DNA of 64,000 bases, from the NCBI GenBank assembly GCA_023079485.1, contig CM041085.1:91771115-91835114 (forward strand), read 5' to 3'. The position numbers were made by a program, and so were the translations under genes. Positions 36,101 through 43,000 of the stretch are shown one piece after another. The notes under the pieces are model-generated. The model worked only from the letters and a program-made list of their open reading frames with translations, ran no database searches and was not told where the DNA came from. Each line of letters opens with the position of its first letter. Position 1 is the stretch's first letter. The DNA comes from Archilochus colubris. Lineage: Eukaryota; Chordata; Aves; Apodiformes; Trochilidae.

Positions 36101-38771
36101 AATCAAGAATCTGAAATCTTCAGTATTTTTATGTAAAATAAATCTCATTGGTATCAAGTTATCAACTTATATTAATTTTATGGAGATCATCAATGAAGAT
36201 TTTCTCAGAATATGTTTGTTTCATGCTACCTAGCATCAAAATGGTAAATGAAGATACAGTTGGCTTTTAATTGGTTTTCATTCCAGAAAGGTGAAAAAGG
36301 AGATCCAGGCATTCGAGGAATCAATGGGCAAAAAGGAGAATCTGGTATCCAGGGTTTGGTTGGACCTCCTGGTCTCAGAGGTCAGCCAGGAGATAGAGGA
36401 CTCCCAGGACCACCTGGATCAGATGGAAAACCTGTATGTATAGGGCCTCAAGCTTGTCACATTGTGTACCATAAAAGTCCCAAACAAATGCGTGCTCTCT
36501 GTTTTTTCAACTGTTCTCTGTTCAATTCAGGCACGAGAATTTTCAGAAGAATTTATTCGACAGGTGTGTTCAGATGTACTGAGAAGTAAGTTTTAAAGCT
36601 TCTTTACTGTTCTTCCCTTGTTTAAAGTGCCAAGGGATTTCCCTCGTAACTTTAAAGGTGCTTTCTTGAAAGCAAGATCAATATTGCTGATTTATTACTT
36701 GTTTTCCTACAGACATGAGAATATACTTCCACACTATGGGTTCCACACTTCACTATCTTGTTTCCTAAAGGGATTGTATTCTCTAAAGGGAGCAAACTGT
36801 AATTTTATTCATTGCTAGGAGGTAATATTTTTTTGTTGTTGTTGTTAAAAAACTCCAAGCAATTTTTTGTTTGAATTATCCTAGCCCAGTTGCCCGCTAT
36901 CCTCCAGAGTGGAAGGCTGCAAAACTGTAACCACTGCCAATCCCAAAGTGCTTCTCCGGGACTTCCAGGACCACCAGGTCCAAGAGGCCCTGAAGGCCCA
37001 CGAGGATTTCCTGGTTTACCAGGCAGTGATGGTGTTCCAGGGCTGACAGGCATCCCAGGTCGCCCTGGAGCTCGTGGGACAAGAGGTATTGCCTGCATTC
37101 ATCATGGTGCTCATGGCCTTTATGACTTTGCTTTCTGCTGCAAGTTTTCCCTGGGATTAGTGCAGGGTGTAAGGGAATAGCTGGACTTCTATTACAAAGT
37201 GTAAGTGAGCACAGGTCCAACGTGAATGTTTCACCACGTAGGAAGAAGGCATGTCAGAAGAAAATACAGGAATGCAACAAAATTGATAGTGTTCAGTTAC
37301 ATGATAGTCAAACTTTGTTTTGATTTTTTAATGGGTTCTTAGTCTCATGTAATGATTTTAACTGCATTTAGATATTTAAGCATATTTTTTTTAACCTCAA
37401 ATATGCAAAGATGTGGATTTCAGTGTATTTCCATGTTTTCTGGTTTATTTTCTTCCAAACCTCTCTGTTTCTACTATTTCAAAGAATGGTAATTTGTTCA
37501 CTGGCTATTAACTATCTGCTACCCCATAATTTACTCATTGTCTGTTCCTTCGACTTGTGGCTCTCTGCTTAACAGGTGCTACATCAGCTCTTAATTCAGT
37601 AGAAATCAAGATTGTTTAGAACCAAGTTATCCTGCTCAGATTACAAGGAAATGCTCATTTTAAATCCAGTTATTTACTTTTGAACTACTGTTGTCAATAA
37701 GTATTAACAAATGCTGACTTCCTAATTCATAGGATGGAAGTATTTTTGTGTGCAAAGATACACATGTGTTTCCTAATTTACAGGACTGCCAGGGAAGAAT
37801 GGTGCAAAAGGCAACCAAGGAATTGGAGTTCCTGGCATCCAAGGCCCACCTGGACCACCAGGTGAGGGATAGTTCAGCTGTGCAGATTCAGTGCATGCTA
37901 ATAATTTCCAAAAAATGTGGTTTAGAAGAAGTGTTGATTATAATTTGAAAAAAAAATTAGCGTTTACGCCTAATCACCATGTATGTTTTATGGCTAATGC
38001 TTTCCTCTTGCATGACTTTAATCCTGTCAGATAACATTTTCCTTAATAGAAGACAGATTTAGTAGAATTTGGTAACTGAGTCTGCTGTTTCATGATAGAT
38101 GGATCTTGCAGTAAGTCATTATCTGAAAACAGCCCTGATATAGCCATGTTAGTAAGCATTGCTTAGTGAGGGAATATGTTCCTCCCAACAGCAGTGTATT
38201 CACACAAAATGCAAATTTGATCATGTGGCAGAAATGTTAGGGTGTGATCCAGAGCCAAAGGAACAAATAGAAATAAGAGGACTCCACTTCATGGCACTTT
38301 TGTTCCAGATCATATCGTAAAGTATAACAGGGTATTGAAGTAGATTTTAATATTTCCTTTTTAAAGCTGTTTTTATTTAAAGTGTTTTCCATGTGCTTTA
38401 AAAAACAAAAACCAACTTAATATATGAAAACACATAAGCAGCTTGTGACAATAATTGTCTTTTTCAGAAGTTTTCTTTAGATGAATATTTCACCAAAGAT
38501 TTGTGGGTCCATATTTAGCTCTATTTTTCTATTTAATAAAAATACTCTGTAATGTATTTGTTTATTGCATGTGTGTTGTTAAGGTCCTGAAGGTCCACCA
38601 GGTATGAGTAAGGAGGGACGTCCTGGAGAGCGTGGGCATCCTGGAAAAGATGGAGATCGTGGCAGTCCAGGAATGCCAGGACCAGTTGGACCCCCTGGAA
38701 TTTGTGACCCATCATTATGTTTTAGTGTAATTGTTGGGAGAGATCCATTTAGAAAGGGACCAAATTATTAA
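91..38771 (+). CDS. COL21A1: Collagen alpha-1(XXI) chain, 3' part of gene (17 exons, join)
   Basis: Partial gene: the window starts inside an intron and holds the last 17 exons, coding for 425 residues and a TAA stop. COL21A1 is a secreted extracellular-matrix FACIT collagen, a homotrimer thought to associate with banded fibrils in vessel wall and other connective tissue. Seen in sequence: 84 consecutive Gly-X-Y triplets (COL2, exons at 91 to 36433), a non-collagenous hinge with three cysteines (NC2), COL1 with two short imperfections, then the FACIT signature G-x-C-x4-C (GICDPSLC) and a short tail ending [11 protein letters not shown]. The tail matches my recollection of vertebrate COL21A1 and separates it from COL9, COL12, COL14, COL16, COL19 and COL22. 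Most exons are 54 nt or other multiples of 9 beginning with a Gly codon, the classic fibrillar/FACIT layout. All 16 internal junctions preserve frame; one uses a GC donor. No frameshift or stop was found, so the gene looks intact. The exact paralogue call rests on memory of the C-terminus. Confidence 0.93.
145..702 (+). other. Intron with GC-AG boundaries, mostly filled by an old LTR
   Basis: 558-bp intron starting gcaagt and ending tttctcag. About 440 of the 558 bases (about 192-635) are accounted for by the degenerate LTR listed separately, so before that insertion the intron would have been roughly 115 bp. Confidence 0.85.
192..635 (+). mobile_element. Degenerate avian endogenous-retrovirus LTR, plus orientation
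   Basis: Starts near TATGGTGGGGTTACC, a decayed TGTGGTGGG-type LTR start, continues through gggcaaaaca (349-358), gcagg/CTCAACTTCACTTC around 470-485, and fades in a CT-rich stretch at about 635. I recognise this as an LTR family common in songbird genomes. The window itself supports it, because the block around 335-385 aligns with the reverse complement of 62590-62640. Many mutations and missing CpGs indicate an old, inactive copy. No internal retroviral region is present. The family name is not certain; an ERVL-type element is my best guess. Confidence 0.65.
703..756 (+). CDS. COL21A1: COL21A1 window exon 2 (54 nt, COL2)
   Basis: Encodes [18 protein letters not shown]. Acceptor aaatttctcag|GGT, donor TCC|gtaagt. 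Six perfect triplets, phase 0 at both ends. It is separated from the next exon by an intron of only 78 bp. Confidence 0.93.
835..888 (+). CDS. COL21A1: COL21A1 window exon 3 (54 nt, COL2)
   Basis: Encodes [18 protein letters not shown]. Acceptor gtcaccacag|GGT, donor AAG|gtatgc. Six perfect triplets, phase 0. Confidence 0.93.
889..4583 (+). other. COL21A1 intron, 3.7 kb
   Basis: AT-rich intron. Contents I can name: a short CR1 3' end at 4371-4477, a 15-bp direct duplication (gagggcatatcagat) at 4235-4249 and 4251-4265, a near-duplicate aaactgaaaagacatt at about 3520 and 3545, and a GT-rich patch near 3225-3255. Two moderately GC-rich blocks (about 1729-2160 and 2855-3175) look like old transposon remains, but I could not assign them. 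Confidence 0.8.
4371..4477 (+). mobile_element. CR1 LINE 3' end fragment
   Basis: Reads gttcaaggccaggttgag, then ctttgagcaacctggtctag, with a compact end of caaaccattttatgatttta. This is the 3' terminus of CR1 with part of the middle deleted. Plus orientation, just upstream of the exon at 4584. Confidence 0.75.
4584..4637 (+). CDS. COL21A1: COL21A1 window exon 4 (54 nt, COL2)
   Basis: Encodes [18 protein letters not shown]. Acceptor ttcttttaaag|GGA after a T-rich tract, donor CCC|gtaagt. Phase 0. It is followed by the largest intron of the window (13.3 kb). Confidence 0.93.
10387..10425. repeat. Short AT-rich repeat (ttgagtata units) with a palindromic end
   Basis: Three to four copies of ttgagtata/attgagtatat in a row, ending in the palindrome gagtatatactc. 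A local slippage product. Confidence 0.7.
13161..13210. repeat. Exact 25-bp tandem duplication
   Basis: The 25-mer beginning tggtataccttcc and ending aagaaaagaa occurs twice with no spacer and no mismatch (13161-13185 and 13186-13210), which suggests a recent local duplication. Confidence 0.9.
17895..17939 (+). CDS. COL21A1: COL21A1 window exon 5 (45 nt, COL2)
   Basis: Encodes [15 protein letters not shown], five triplets. Acceptor tttctcccttag|GGA with a strong polypyrimidine tract, donor AAG|gtatta. 45 nt is one of the standard collagen exon sizes. Confidence 0.92.
17940..18299 (+). other. COL21A1 intron, 360 bp
   Basis: Short intron between window exons 5 and 6. I see no repeat or other element in it. 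Confidence 0.85.
18300..18353 (+). CDS. COL21A1: COL21A1 window exon 6 (54 nt, COL2)
   Basis: Encodes [18 protein letters not shown]. Acceptor aaaaatacag|GGT has a weak, A-rich tract before it; donor ACT|gtaagt is full consensus. Six triplets, phase 0. Confidence 0.92.
18450..18511. repeat. Imperfect 20-21 bp tandem repeat, three copies
   Basis: Three adjoining units of the form ggctgtcaaaaaataaagtaa; the first and middle units carry a few substitutions. Confidence 0.8.
19155..19184. repeat. (attattaatc)3 tandem repeat
   Basis: Three exact copies of a 10-mer, located about 15 bp before the 5' end of a CR1 insertion. Confidence 0.9.
19202..19412 (+). mobile_element. CR1 LINE 3' fragment with ATTCTATG tail
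   Basis: Strongly 5'-truncated CR1 in plus orientation. It contains ctgcccagggaag and ccatccctgga, then ggactcgatgatct, and ends in the diagnostic 8-bp microsatellite attctatg repeated three times (19387-19412). This is the best preserved CR1 3' end in the window and a strong indicator of avian origin. Confidence 0.93.
20736..20776. repeat. Tandem tacctctgt/tacctctat repeat
   Basis: Four units of about 9 bp each (tacctctgt and close variants). Confidence 0.8.
21155..21762 (+). mobile_element. CR1 LINE 3' fragment, about 600 bp
   Basis: Longest CR1 copy here, plus orientation. Recognisable CR1 blocks follow in order: catcctggcttgtatcag (end of reverse transcriptase ORF), gttcagttctgggcc, ttggagaagaggaggttgag, ctgaaaggaggttgtaggga, gacaagaggaaatgg, gtcaccatccctggagg, and tgattctgtgatta at the end. 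Frames are broken, so it is inactive. Its 5' edge is approximate. Confidence 0.92.
24730..25040 (+). mobile_element. CR1 LINE 3' fragment interrupted by a T-rich tract
   Basis: Contains gatcagaggaaatgg, ttactgaaagagtggtcagg, and gtcaccatccctggagct, then a T/G-rich expansion at 24917-24985, then the CR1 end ggtctcagaggtcc and gattattctacccg. Plus orientation, ending about 140 bp before the exon at 25180. Confidence 0.85.
24917..24985. repeat. T/G-rich tract of gtttggtttt type inside CR1
   Basis: Low-complexity run of T broken by single or double G. It sits where CR1 normally continues, so it arose after that insertion. Similar tracts recur in later introns. Confidence 0.8.
25180..25233 (+). 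CDS. COL21A1: COL21A1 window exon 7 (54 nt, COL2)
   Basis: Encodes [18 protein letters not shown]. Acceptor caaataaatag|GGT with a cttttttac tract 10 nt upstream, donor AAG|gtaagt. Six triplets, phase 0. A CR1 fragment ends about 140 bp before the exon. Confidence 0.93.
25234..26460 (+). other. COL21A1 intron, 1.2 kb
   Basis: AT-rich intron with no repeat or exon I can identify. Confidence 0.8.
26461..26514 (+). CDS. COL21A1: COL21A1 window exon 8 (54 nt, COL2)
   Basis: Encodes [18 protein letters not shown]. Acceptor ttcttatatag|GGT, donor AAG|gtaaat. Six triplets, phase 0. Confidence 0.93.
26515..26988 (+). other. COL21A1 intron, 474 bp
   Basis: Unique AT-rich sequence. The last 240 bp happen to be open in the frame of the following exon but show no collagen pattern. 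Confidence 0.8.
26989..27060 (+). CDS. COL21A1: COL21A1 window exon 9 (72 nt, COL2)
   Basis: Encodes eight triplets, from GERGVPG to GIQGIK. Acceptor tattactcag|GGA, donor AAG|gtaaat. The reading frame is also open through 240 bp of the preceding intron, but that intronic part has no Gly-X-Y pattern, so it is not coding. Confidence 0.93.
27061..29753 (+). other. COL21A1 intron, 2.7 kb, with a minus-strand CR1 and a cryptic exon
   Basis: Holds the CR1 at 28652-29125 and, near its start, a 30-nt exon-like block at 27271-27300 (see findings). The remainder is AT-rich with no other signal. Confidence 0.8.
28652..29125 (-). mobile_element. CR1 LINE 3' fragment, minus orientation
   Basis: On the plus strand it begins attcatggaatagtttgggttg and reads ggaagggaccttaaaggtca, caccctcacactagtgaatt, ctatcactacatagcc and aggctgaacaaccccaact, all standard CR1 3' blocks in reverse complement. 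About 470 bp, moderately diverged. It is the only CR1 found in the gene that opposes transcription. Confidence 0.93.
29754..29789 (+). CDS. COL21A1: COL21A1 window exon 10 (36 nt, COL2)
   Basis: Encodes [12 protein letters not shown], four triplets. Acceptor taatattttacag|GGG after a T-rich tract, donor CAG|gtatgt. Short but regular, phase 0. Confidence 0.92.
29790..30499 (+). other. COL21A1 intron, 710 bp, with a GC-rich patch
   Basis: Between about 29950 and 30122 the sequence is clearly richer in G and C than its surroundings (ctggccatggcgtggg, ctgtcccgtggggctg). It looks like a foreign insertion, but I could not place it in a repeat family. The rest is ordinary intron. Confidence 0.7.
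30500..30544 (+). CDS. COL21A1: COL21A1 window exon 11 (45 nt, COL2)
   Basis: Encodes [15 protein letters not shown], five triplets. Acceptor gcttcttttctgaag|GGA, donor CAG|gtactg. Phase 0. Confidence 0.92.
31861..31921. repeat. T/G-rich low-complexity tract
   Basis: Poly-T run followed by gtttg/gttttg units and a second run of T. Confidence 0.85.
32519..32573. repeat. T/G-rich low-complexity tract
   Basis: T runs broken by G and GG (gggttttttgtttgcttg and similar), about 145 bp before the exon at 32718. Confidence 0.8.
32718..32750 (+). CDS. COL21A1: COL21A1 window exon 12 (33 nt, COL2)
   Basis: Encodes [11 protein letters not shown]. It is 11 codons long and stops after the X residue of a triplet, so the Y residue (Lys) comes from the next exon. 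Acceptor ttcctaaag|GGA with a run of T and C about 20 nt upstream, donor GAG|gtaagc. The GLSGER hexapeptide in register is of the GxxGER type bound by collagen-receptor integrins. Confidence 0.88.
32751..36286 (+). other. COL21A1 intron, 3.5 kb
   Basis: AT-rich, with one T/G-rich tract at 33745-33820 and a 16-base poly-A near 34782. Nothing else identifiable. Confidence 0.8.
33745..33820. repeat. T/G-rich tract, (gttt)n type
   Basis: Repeated gtttgtttgtttgtt followed by ggttttttggggtttttt. Confidence 0.85.
36287..36433 (+). CDS. COL21A1: COL21A1 window exon 13 (147 nt, end of COL2)
   Basis: Encodes 49 residues beginning K-GEK-GDP and ending GSDGKP, the end of the COL2 helix. Acceptor cattccag|AAAG: a second AG lies 4 nt downstream, but only the first completes the split triplet and keeps frame. 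Donor CCT|gtatgt. Rich in Pro and Gly with no interruption. Confidence 0.93.
36531..36585 (+). CDS. COL21A1: COL21A1 window exon 14 (55 nt, NC2 hinge, first half)
   Basis: Encodes [18 protein letters not shown] plus the first base of a Thr codon. It is non-collagenous, amphipathic and carries one Cys; this is the NC2 segment that breaks the helix between COL2 and COL1. Acceptor ctgttcaattcag|GCA, donor AGAA|gtaagt, phase 1. Confidence 0.92.
36885..37085 (+). CDS. COL21A1: COL21A1 window exon 15 (201 nt, NC2 second half and start of COL1)
   Basis: The first part completes NC2 ([17 protein letters not shown] and so on), with a CNHC cysteine pair likely to form interchain disulfides. From 36959 the COL1 triple helix starts with [14 protein letters not shown]. 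Acceptor gaattatcctag|CC, donor G|gtattg. Phase 1 at both ends; the split Gly codon is completed by GA of the next exon. Confidence 0.92.
37086..37783 (+). other. COL21A1 intron, 698 bp
   Basis: Phase-1 intron inside COL1. No repeat or secondary exon seen. Confidence 0.85.
37784..37861 (+). CDS. COL21A1: COL21A1 window exon 16 (78 nt, COL1)
   Basis: Encodes (G)[17 protein letters not shown] and then GIQGPPGPP. It contains the first COL1 imperfection, GNQ-GI-GVP, where a triplet lacks one residue; FACIT COL1 domains characteristically carry two such breaks. Acceptor cctaatttacag|GA, donor G|gtgagg, phase 1. Confidence 0.92.
37862..38583 (+). other. COL21A1 last intron, 722 bp
   Basis: Phase-1 intron (gtgagg to gttgttaag) before the terminal coding exon. 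No repeat identified. Confidence 0.85.
38584..38771 (+). CDS. COL21A1: COL21A1 last coding exon (188 nt to stop: end of COL1 and NC1)
   Basis: Begins GT CCT GAA (split Gly) and carries the second COL1 imperfection, [14 protein letters not shown]1 ends GPVGPPG at 38699. The NC1 domain is [20 protein letters not shown] followed by GPNY and TAA at 38769-38771. The two cysteines four residues apart are the FACIT COL1/NC1 disulfide signature. The acceptor gttgttaag|GT has a short pyrimidine tract. Confidence 0.94.
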
Positions 38772-39004
38772 TTTGTGATACTTCAGAAGAATAGGTATGG
38801 TGCTTGTTTTATGGTCTTTCAAGTCTCAGGAAAATGACCAGCAATAATCCCATAGGCAGGAGCAAAAGTGCCAATGACATTAGAAACATTACAAATAATG
38901 ATCTCAAAGGCTATATGTTCCTACAGAAAAGAAGCTCCAATATTTTTTTCATAACTTGCATTGATTGAATCTCAAGTGGTTTTAAAGACGTCAGTTTTGA
39001 TATG

Positions 39005-39010
39005 AATAAA
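39005..39010 (+). promoter_or_regulatory. Possible proximal polyadenylation signal
   Basis: AATAAA 234 nt after the stop codon, within tatgaataaaattaaa. The following 40 nt include tatttgttatttagtaagtgt, a moderately T/G-rich stretch. It would give a short 3' UTR. Confidence 0.35.
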
Positions 39011-39501
39011 ATTAAATATAATATTTGTTATTTAGTAAGTGTCTATAATACTCCTGTTATCACTGAATTCCCTTGCAAAATTGCTGGAGATGCCACTAGG
39101 AGGAAGAATGGGCCTGAAATGGTATTGGTGAGGTATGAATTGCTGTGAAATTTTTCACATGCAGCTCACCTACACAGTATTTGATTTTGAAAGGTTATGT
39201 CTGGTTTTGACTTCATGTGTGAGAATCTCATTGGCTCGTGTACATTCCATATGTCATTGCTCCAAGTGTCCTTTGAGCAAAAGTCTGTATCAGATTTTTA
39301 TAAATTAAGATAAATATCTGGACTTATCATGGAAGTAATATTACCTATTTTGATATGCAACTCTGCTTAAAACCAAAGTGAAATGCAAGGGTAGAACTCC
39401 TACTGGTTCAAGAAGTGTGGAAGTTTTATTGAAGATGGTACTATCAGCAACGAGGTCTAAAGGTTCCATGTGGGTGACTAAGCTTATATGAAAATAGCAT
39501 T

Positions 39502-39617
39502 GAAAAATAAAAAATAACAAAAAAACAATAAAACAAAAAACCAAAAATAAATAAAATAATAAATAAATAAAAATGAAATAAAATAAAATAAAACAAAACA
39601 AAAAAATAACAAAAAAG
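39502..39617. repeat. A-rich low-complexity tract in the 3' UTR
   Basis: Over 110 bp of A runs separated by single T or C (aaataaataaaat, aaacaaaac). It is the only strongly A-rich tract on the sense strand of the gene; the intronic low-complexity tracts are T-rich. Confidence 0.9.
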
Positions 39618-40057
39618 CTGGATTATAACTACGATTTGACAAAATAAAAAAAATTAAAAAGATGTTTGCACAAACCCAGTGTAGCAATTCTGCATAATTA
39701 AGTTATATACCCTTTGCTGTTCCTCCCCAAGGACTGCAGTTGACAAACTGAAGAAGCAGGTTTGCAAGGAGAAAGGTCTAACTGCTGGCTGCAATGTTTG
39801 TTATGCTGTTTGTTTTTTTATTTTTAAGCAAGCTTTGTGTAATTTCCATTGTATGCTTTGCTAAAGAGGTGTATTGCTTCATTTTACATAAAGAGGAAAG
39901 GCAGAGTTCCCATGAAAATTTAAAATCTGTTTCTTAAATTAAGGAAGTCTTGTATTGAACTTACCTACTGCTTTATAAGTAAGTGGCTTTTTCTAATGTG
40001 TTGGTTTTATGTTGTCCTACTATCAGAGAGTGGTAATATGCTTGACATTCAAGGTAA

Positions 40058-40063
40058 AATAAA
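40058..40063 (+). promoter_or_regulatory. Likely main polyadenylation signal of COL21A1
   Basis: AATAAA within ggtaaaataaaattttg, followed 15-40 nt later by the G/T-rich ggtggtagtttgatgagtg, the usual downstream element. Chosen as the distal end because no equally good signal with a G/T-rich element follows nearby. Confidence 0.5.
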
Positions 40064-40084
40064 ATTTTGTAAAGAACTGGTGGT

Positions 40085-43000
40085 AGTTTGATGAGTGATT
40101 GCAAGAGTTGCCTGTATCACAGGAAAGAACGTTGCAGGTACCCATGAATGCATAGTTCCACCTTGAAGCTATGCTTTTTTTTACTGTGATATCCTTCCAT
40201 ATCCTCTGGACAAAGCACTATCTCCAACAACAGCACTGGGCTCCCACAGTGGTGTGAATGCTGAGCAAAGGAGGAAGCAAAAAACAACAAAAACGAGCAA
40301 GTCTGAAGGACCTACACACTACAGTGAATACAAAGCCAGAATCCCCTACTTTTGGAAATTCCAGTATTTCTTTCCATTATATTTTAAAATAACAGACAGA
40401 CATTCTTCCACATCAAAAATACAGTAGAAAAAATAAGAATTTTTTTAATATTTAACCTTTTTTAGTTCGTTTGGGCAAAACATTGCCAAACAGTTCAGTT
40501 TTACCAAGAGGAAAACCATTTTAATGTAGTGAATTTGGCAGGAAAAAAAGAAATTTTGATCTATCAACAAGTGTGTTTTTTGTTAACTTGATTTATGATT
40601 TCATTCAATCAAATTCACACATATACCAGGCTTCAAATATTAAAAGTAATGGTGTTTTTTTCACCCTATTAGTCCTGTTGGAGAGTTGTTTCCGAATGAT
40701 TCTGACTGAGGATCTGCGTCTACTAATGGCTATTTTATATACTTTTATGCTAACAGTGTATTCAGCTTGTATTACTCCTTTTCATTTGGTGTCTTTTAGA
40801 AAACCGGCAAACCTGTTGATCCTTGTAGTTCTTTGCTTCAGTTTTTTGAAGCAGTTCTTGAAATATGCCCATAATTCTAGGTAAGGAACCTCAGTTGTAC
40901 CTCAATGATGTCAATATTTACTCAAAGCACTTGGCTGTGTTCAGCTTCTAATTTTTTAGTTATTTGGTAAGTTATACAAGAGTTATTTAGGTCTTCTCAG
41001 ATGAAGTTGTATTACCCAGGTCTATATCCTCTTCTGTGTTTTTGTAGCTGATGAGCTCCTGTAGGATAGGGCAATTCAGGTGGGAGGTGGCCTCAACTTC
41101 AGGTAGCTGTGCTTCTTCAGTGTAGGAACTTGTAGCTCACAGCACTGCGTTTCAGAGCTTTTCTACTGTTCCAATTTCAAACTAATTCCTTGTGCATTCA
41201 GATCCTCTTTCTTTTGATCCAGTCTTCCTTCGCATACTCTGCTACATTTTTAGCTAATACCCTCCCAGCCAGGGGAAGATATAAAGAGAGATATACTTTA
41301 AGGTTGGAAAAAAACCCCAAACTAGGATGGGTTTAATGAAATAGTAATAATGGTGGCGAAATACAAATATGTAACTATGGAAACCACACTCCTGAGAGGG
41401 TAATTACTTTCCAACCACTAGAGGTCCCCAAGTGGGCTCAGCAGCAGTGTCTGAGTCCAGGGTCCCAGTGGCAGCCCCCCAACAGCCAAGCCAGTCCCAT
41501 TCAGGGAGACAGGAGGTGACCTGTCTCAATGAACTATTATATTCTCCAGTAATGAAAAAAGATGCAGGGGGAGCAATGACAGAAAAAGAGACCCCTCAGA
41601 CACCAGAGGAGGGCTCTCTGAGGAGCCATCTCGCTTGGTGATAGTCTTTAAAACTGTATTTTGGGGTAATTTTTAAGCAGAGGGTAAGATGCAAAAGGAA
41701 TTTCTGACCTTTGCTTTAGTAGCAGCTCACTTTATAATCTTGTGTTAAAAAAATACTCTCCCTGGTTGGTCTAGTGCCTCTTGGAGTCAGCAGAGGAACT
41801 ACAATTCACTGCACAAAGCTCAAAATACGGCTCCAACTTATAATATCTGTGTGTGTGAAAGGCATATTAAGATTAGCACATCAGTGTGTTCATTGTTTGC
41901 TGTTGCCTCTTAATACTGAGTTACATACTTAGACATAAAGATGCATAATTGCAAACTATTACTGTGGGAATGGAATTTCTTAATGAAAGCTTAGTGGTGA
42001 ATGGAGCTCAGCAATTTGCACCTCTGAGAATCATGATCTCAGGGAAGTTTGGAATAAATACAGATGGAGTGATGTGTCTGTATATACATACATAAATAAT
42101 TTAGTGGAAGACCAGATGTCACAGATGACTTCCACATGTGTAGATTTATCTGGTGAATATATATGTGTATATATGGTATGTGTGTGTGTGTGTGTGTGTG
42201 TGTATATACACATGCAGTTCTCAGTTCTTCATTTGTTTAAAGATATAATCTTCCAATTAAAAATGAAACAGTAAAAGAATAAAATTTAGTCTTGCAAGGA
42301 TTGAAATATCACAGTCCTGCTATTGCTCCAGAGCCAAGGTATCATTGTTGGCTTCTGGTGTAGCCAGTTATTTCAAGGTTTGCTGAAGGAGCTGAAAATC
42401 ATCAGCTCTGCATCTTACAGAAGTAGAGAATTTCATTTCTCAGCAAACTCTGTGCATTAAAATGAAATTTCCCATCAGACTGAGTGACATGGCAGTGAAC
42501 ACTATCAGGTTCTGTCACTATAGTTCACACGGATTGAATCAAACCCCTGTGAAAAGAGACTATAATACTTTCTTATAAGGTGAAAACATAGATGATAAAT
42601 CAAAATGCATTTTATTAAACCAGACTCACCAGAAACATTAAAAATTGTAAGAACTATTGCCTTCTGGGATGCTCTTGTAATGTTTTAAATCTGAGTTAAT
42701 ATATATTAAAAAAAAGTGAGTTATTTTCTTCTGTTGATAACCAAGATTTTGTCATAGAGGACGTCATTTATGTATCCTGGAGAATCTAAGCCCATTCTTA
42801 CAACAGGAAAATCATTACTCAGTTTTTCTTTACAAGCATCTTCCCTTTTTCAGTATTTACTATATTTGCATAAAATACTTTTTGGGAACAAAGAAGTATT
42901 CTGGTAATGTTCCAGTATATTGCATTATTCTGTGTTTTTCTTTCCTTTCTTGGCAAAAGATGCAAGCATTAGAAGATTTTTTTCCAGAAGCAATGTCTGG

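Larger units (their letters stand above)
38772..40080 (+). other. COL21A1: COL21A1 3' untranslated region (predicted)
   Basis: Runs from the TAA to just past the AATAAA at 40058. The extent is a prediction: the cleavage site is placed 15-20 nt after that signal. An A-rich tract at 39502-39617 brings many AATAAA-like words, and another AATAAA lies at 39005-39010, so shorter 3' ends are possible. Confidence 0.55.

Noticed and set aside
36805..37220. Minus-strand open frames with Pro/Gly-rich translation opposite the COL1 exon
   Set aside because: They mirror the collagen codons on the sense strand (CCN opposite GGN gives a Gly/Pro pattern). No antisense gene is indicated.
39341..39687. Phe/Tyr/Leu-rich minus-strand open frames suggesting membrane proteins
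   Set aside because: They are the translation of the A-rich low-complexity tract of the 3' UTR read in reverse.
42031..42274. Open frames with Thr-His or Cys-Val repeats
   Set aside because: Translation of the TG microsatellite.
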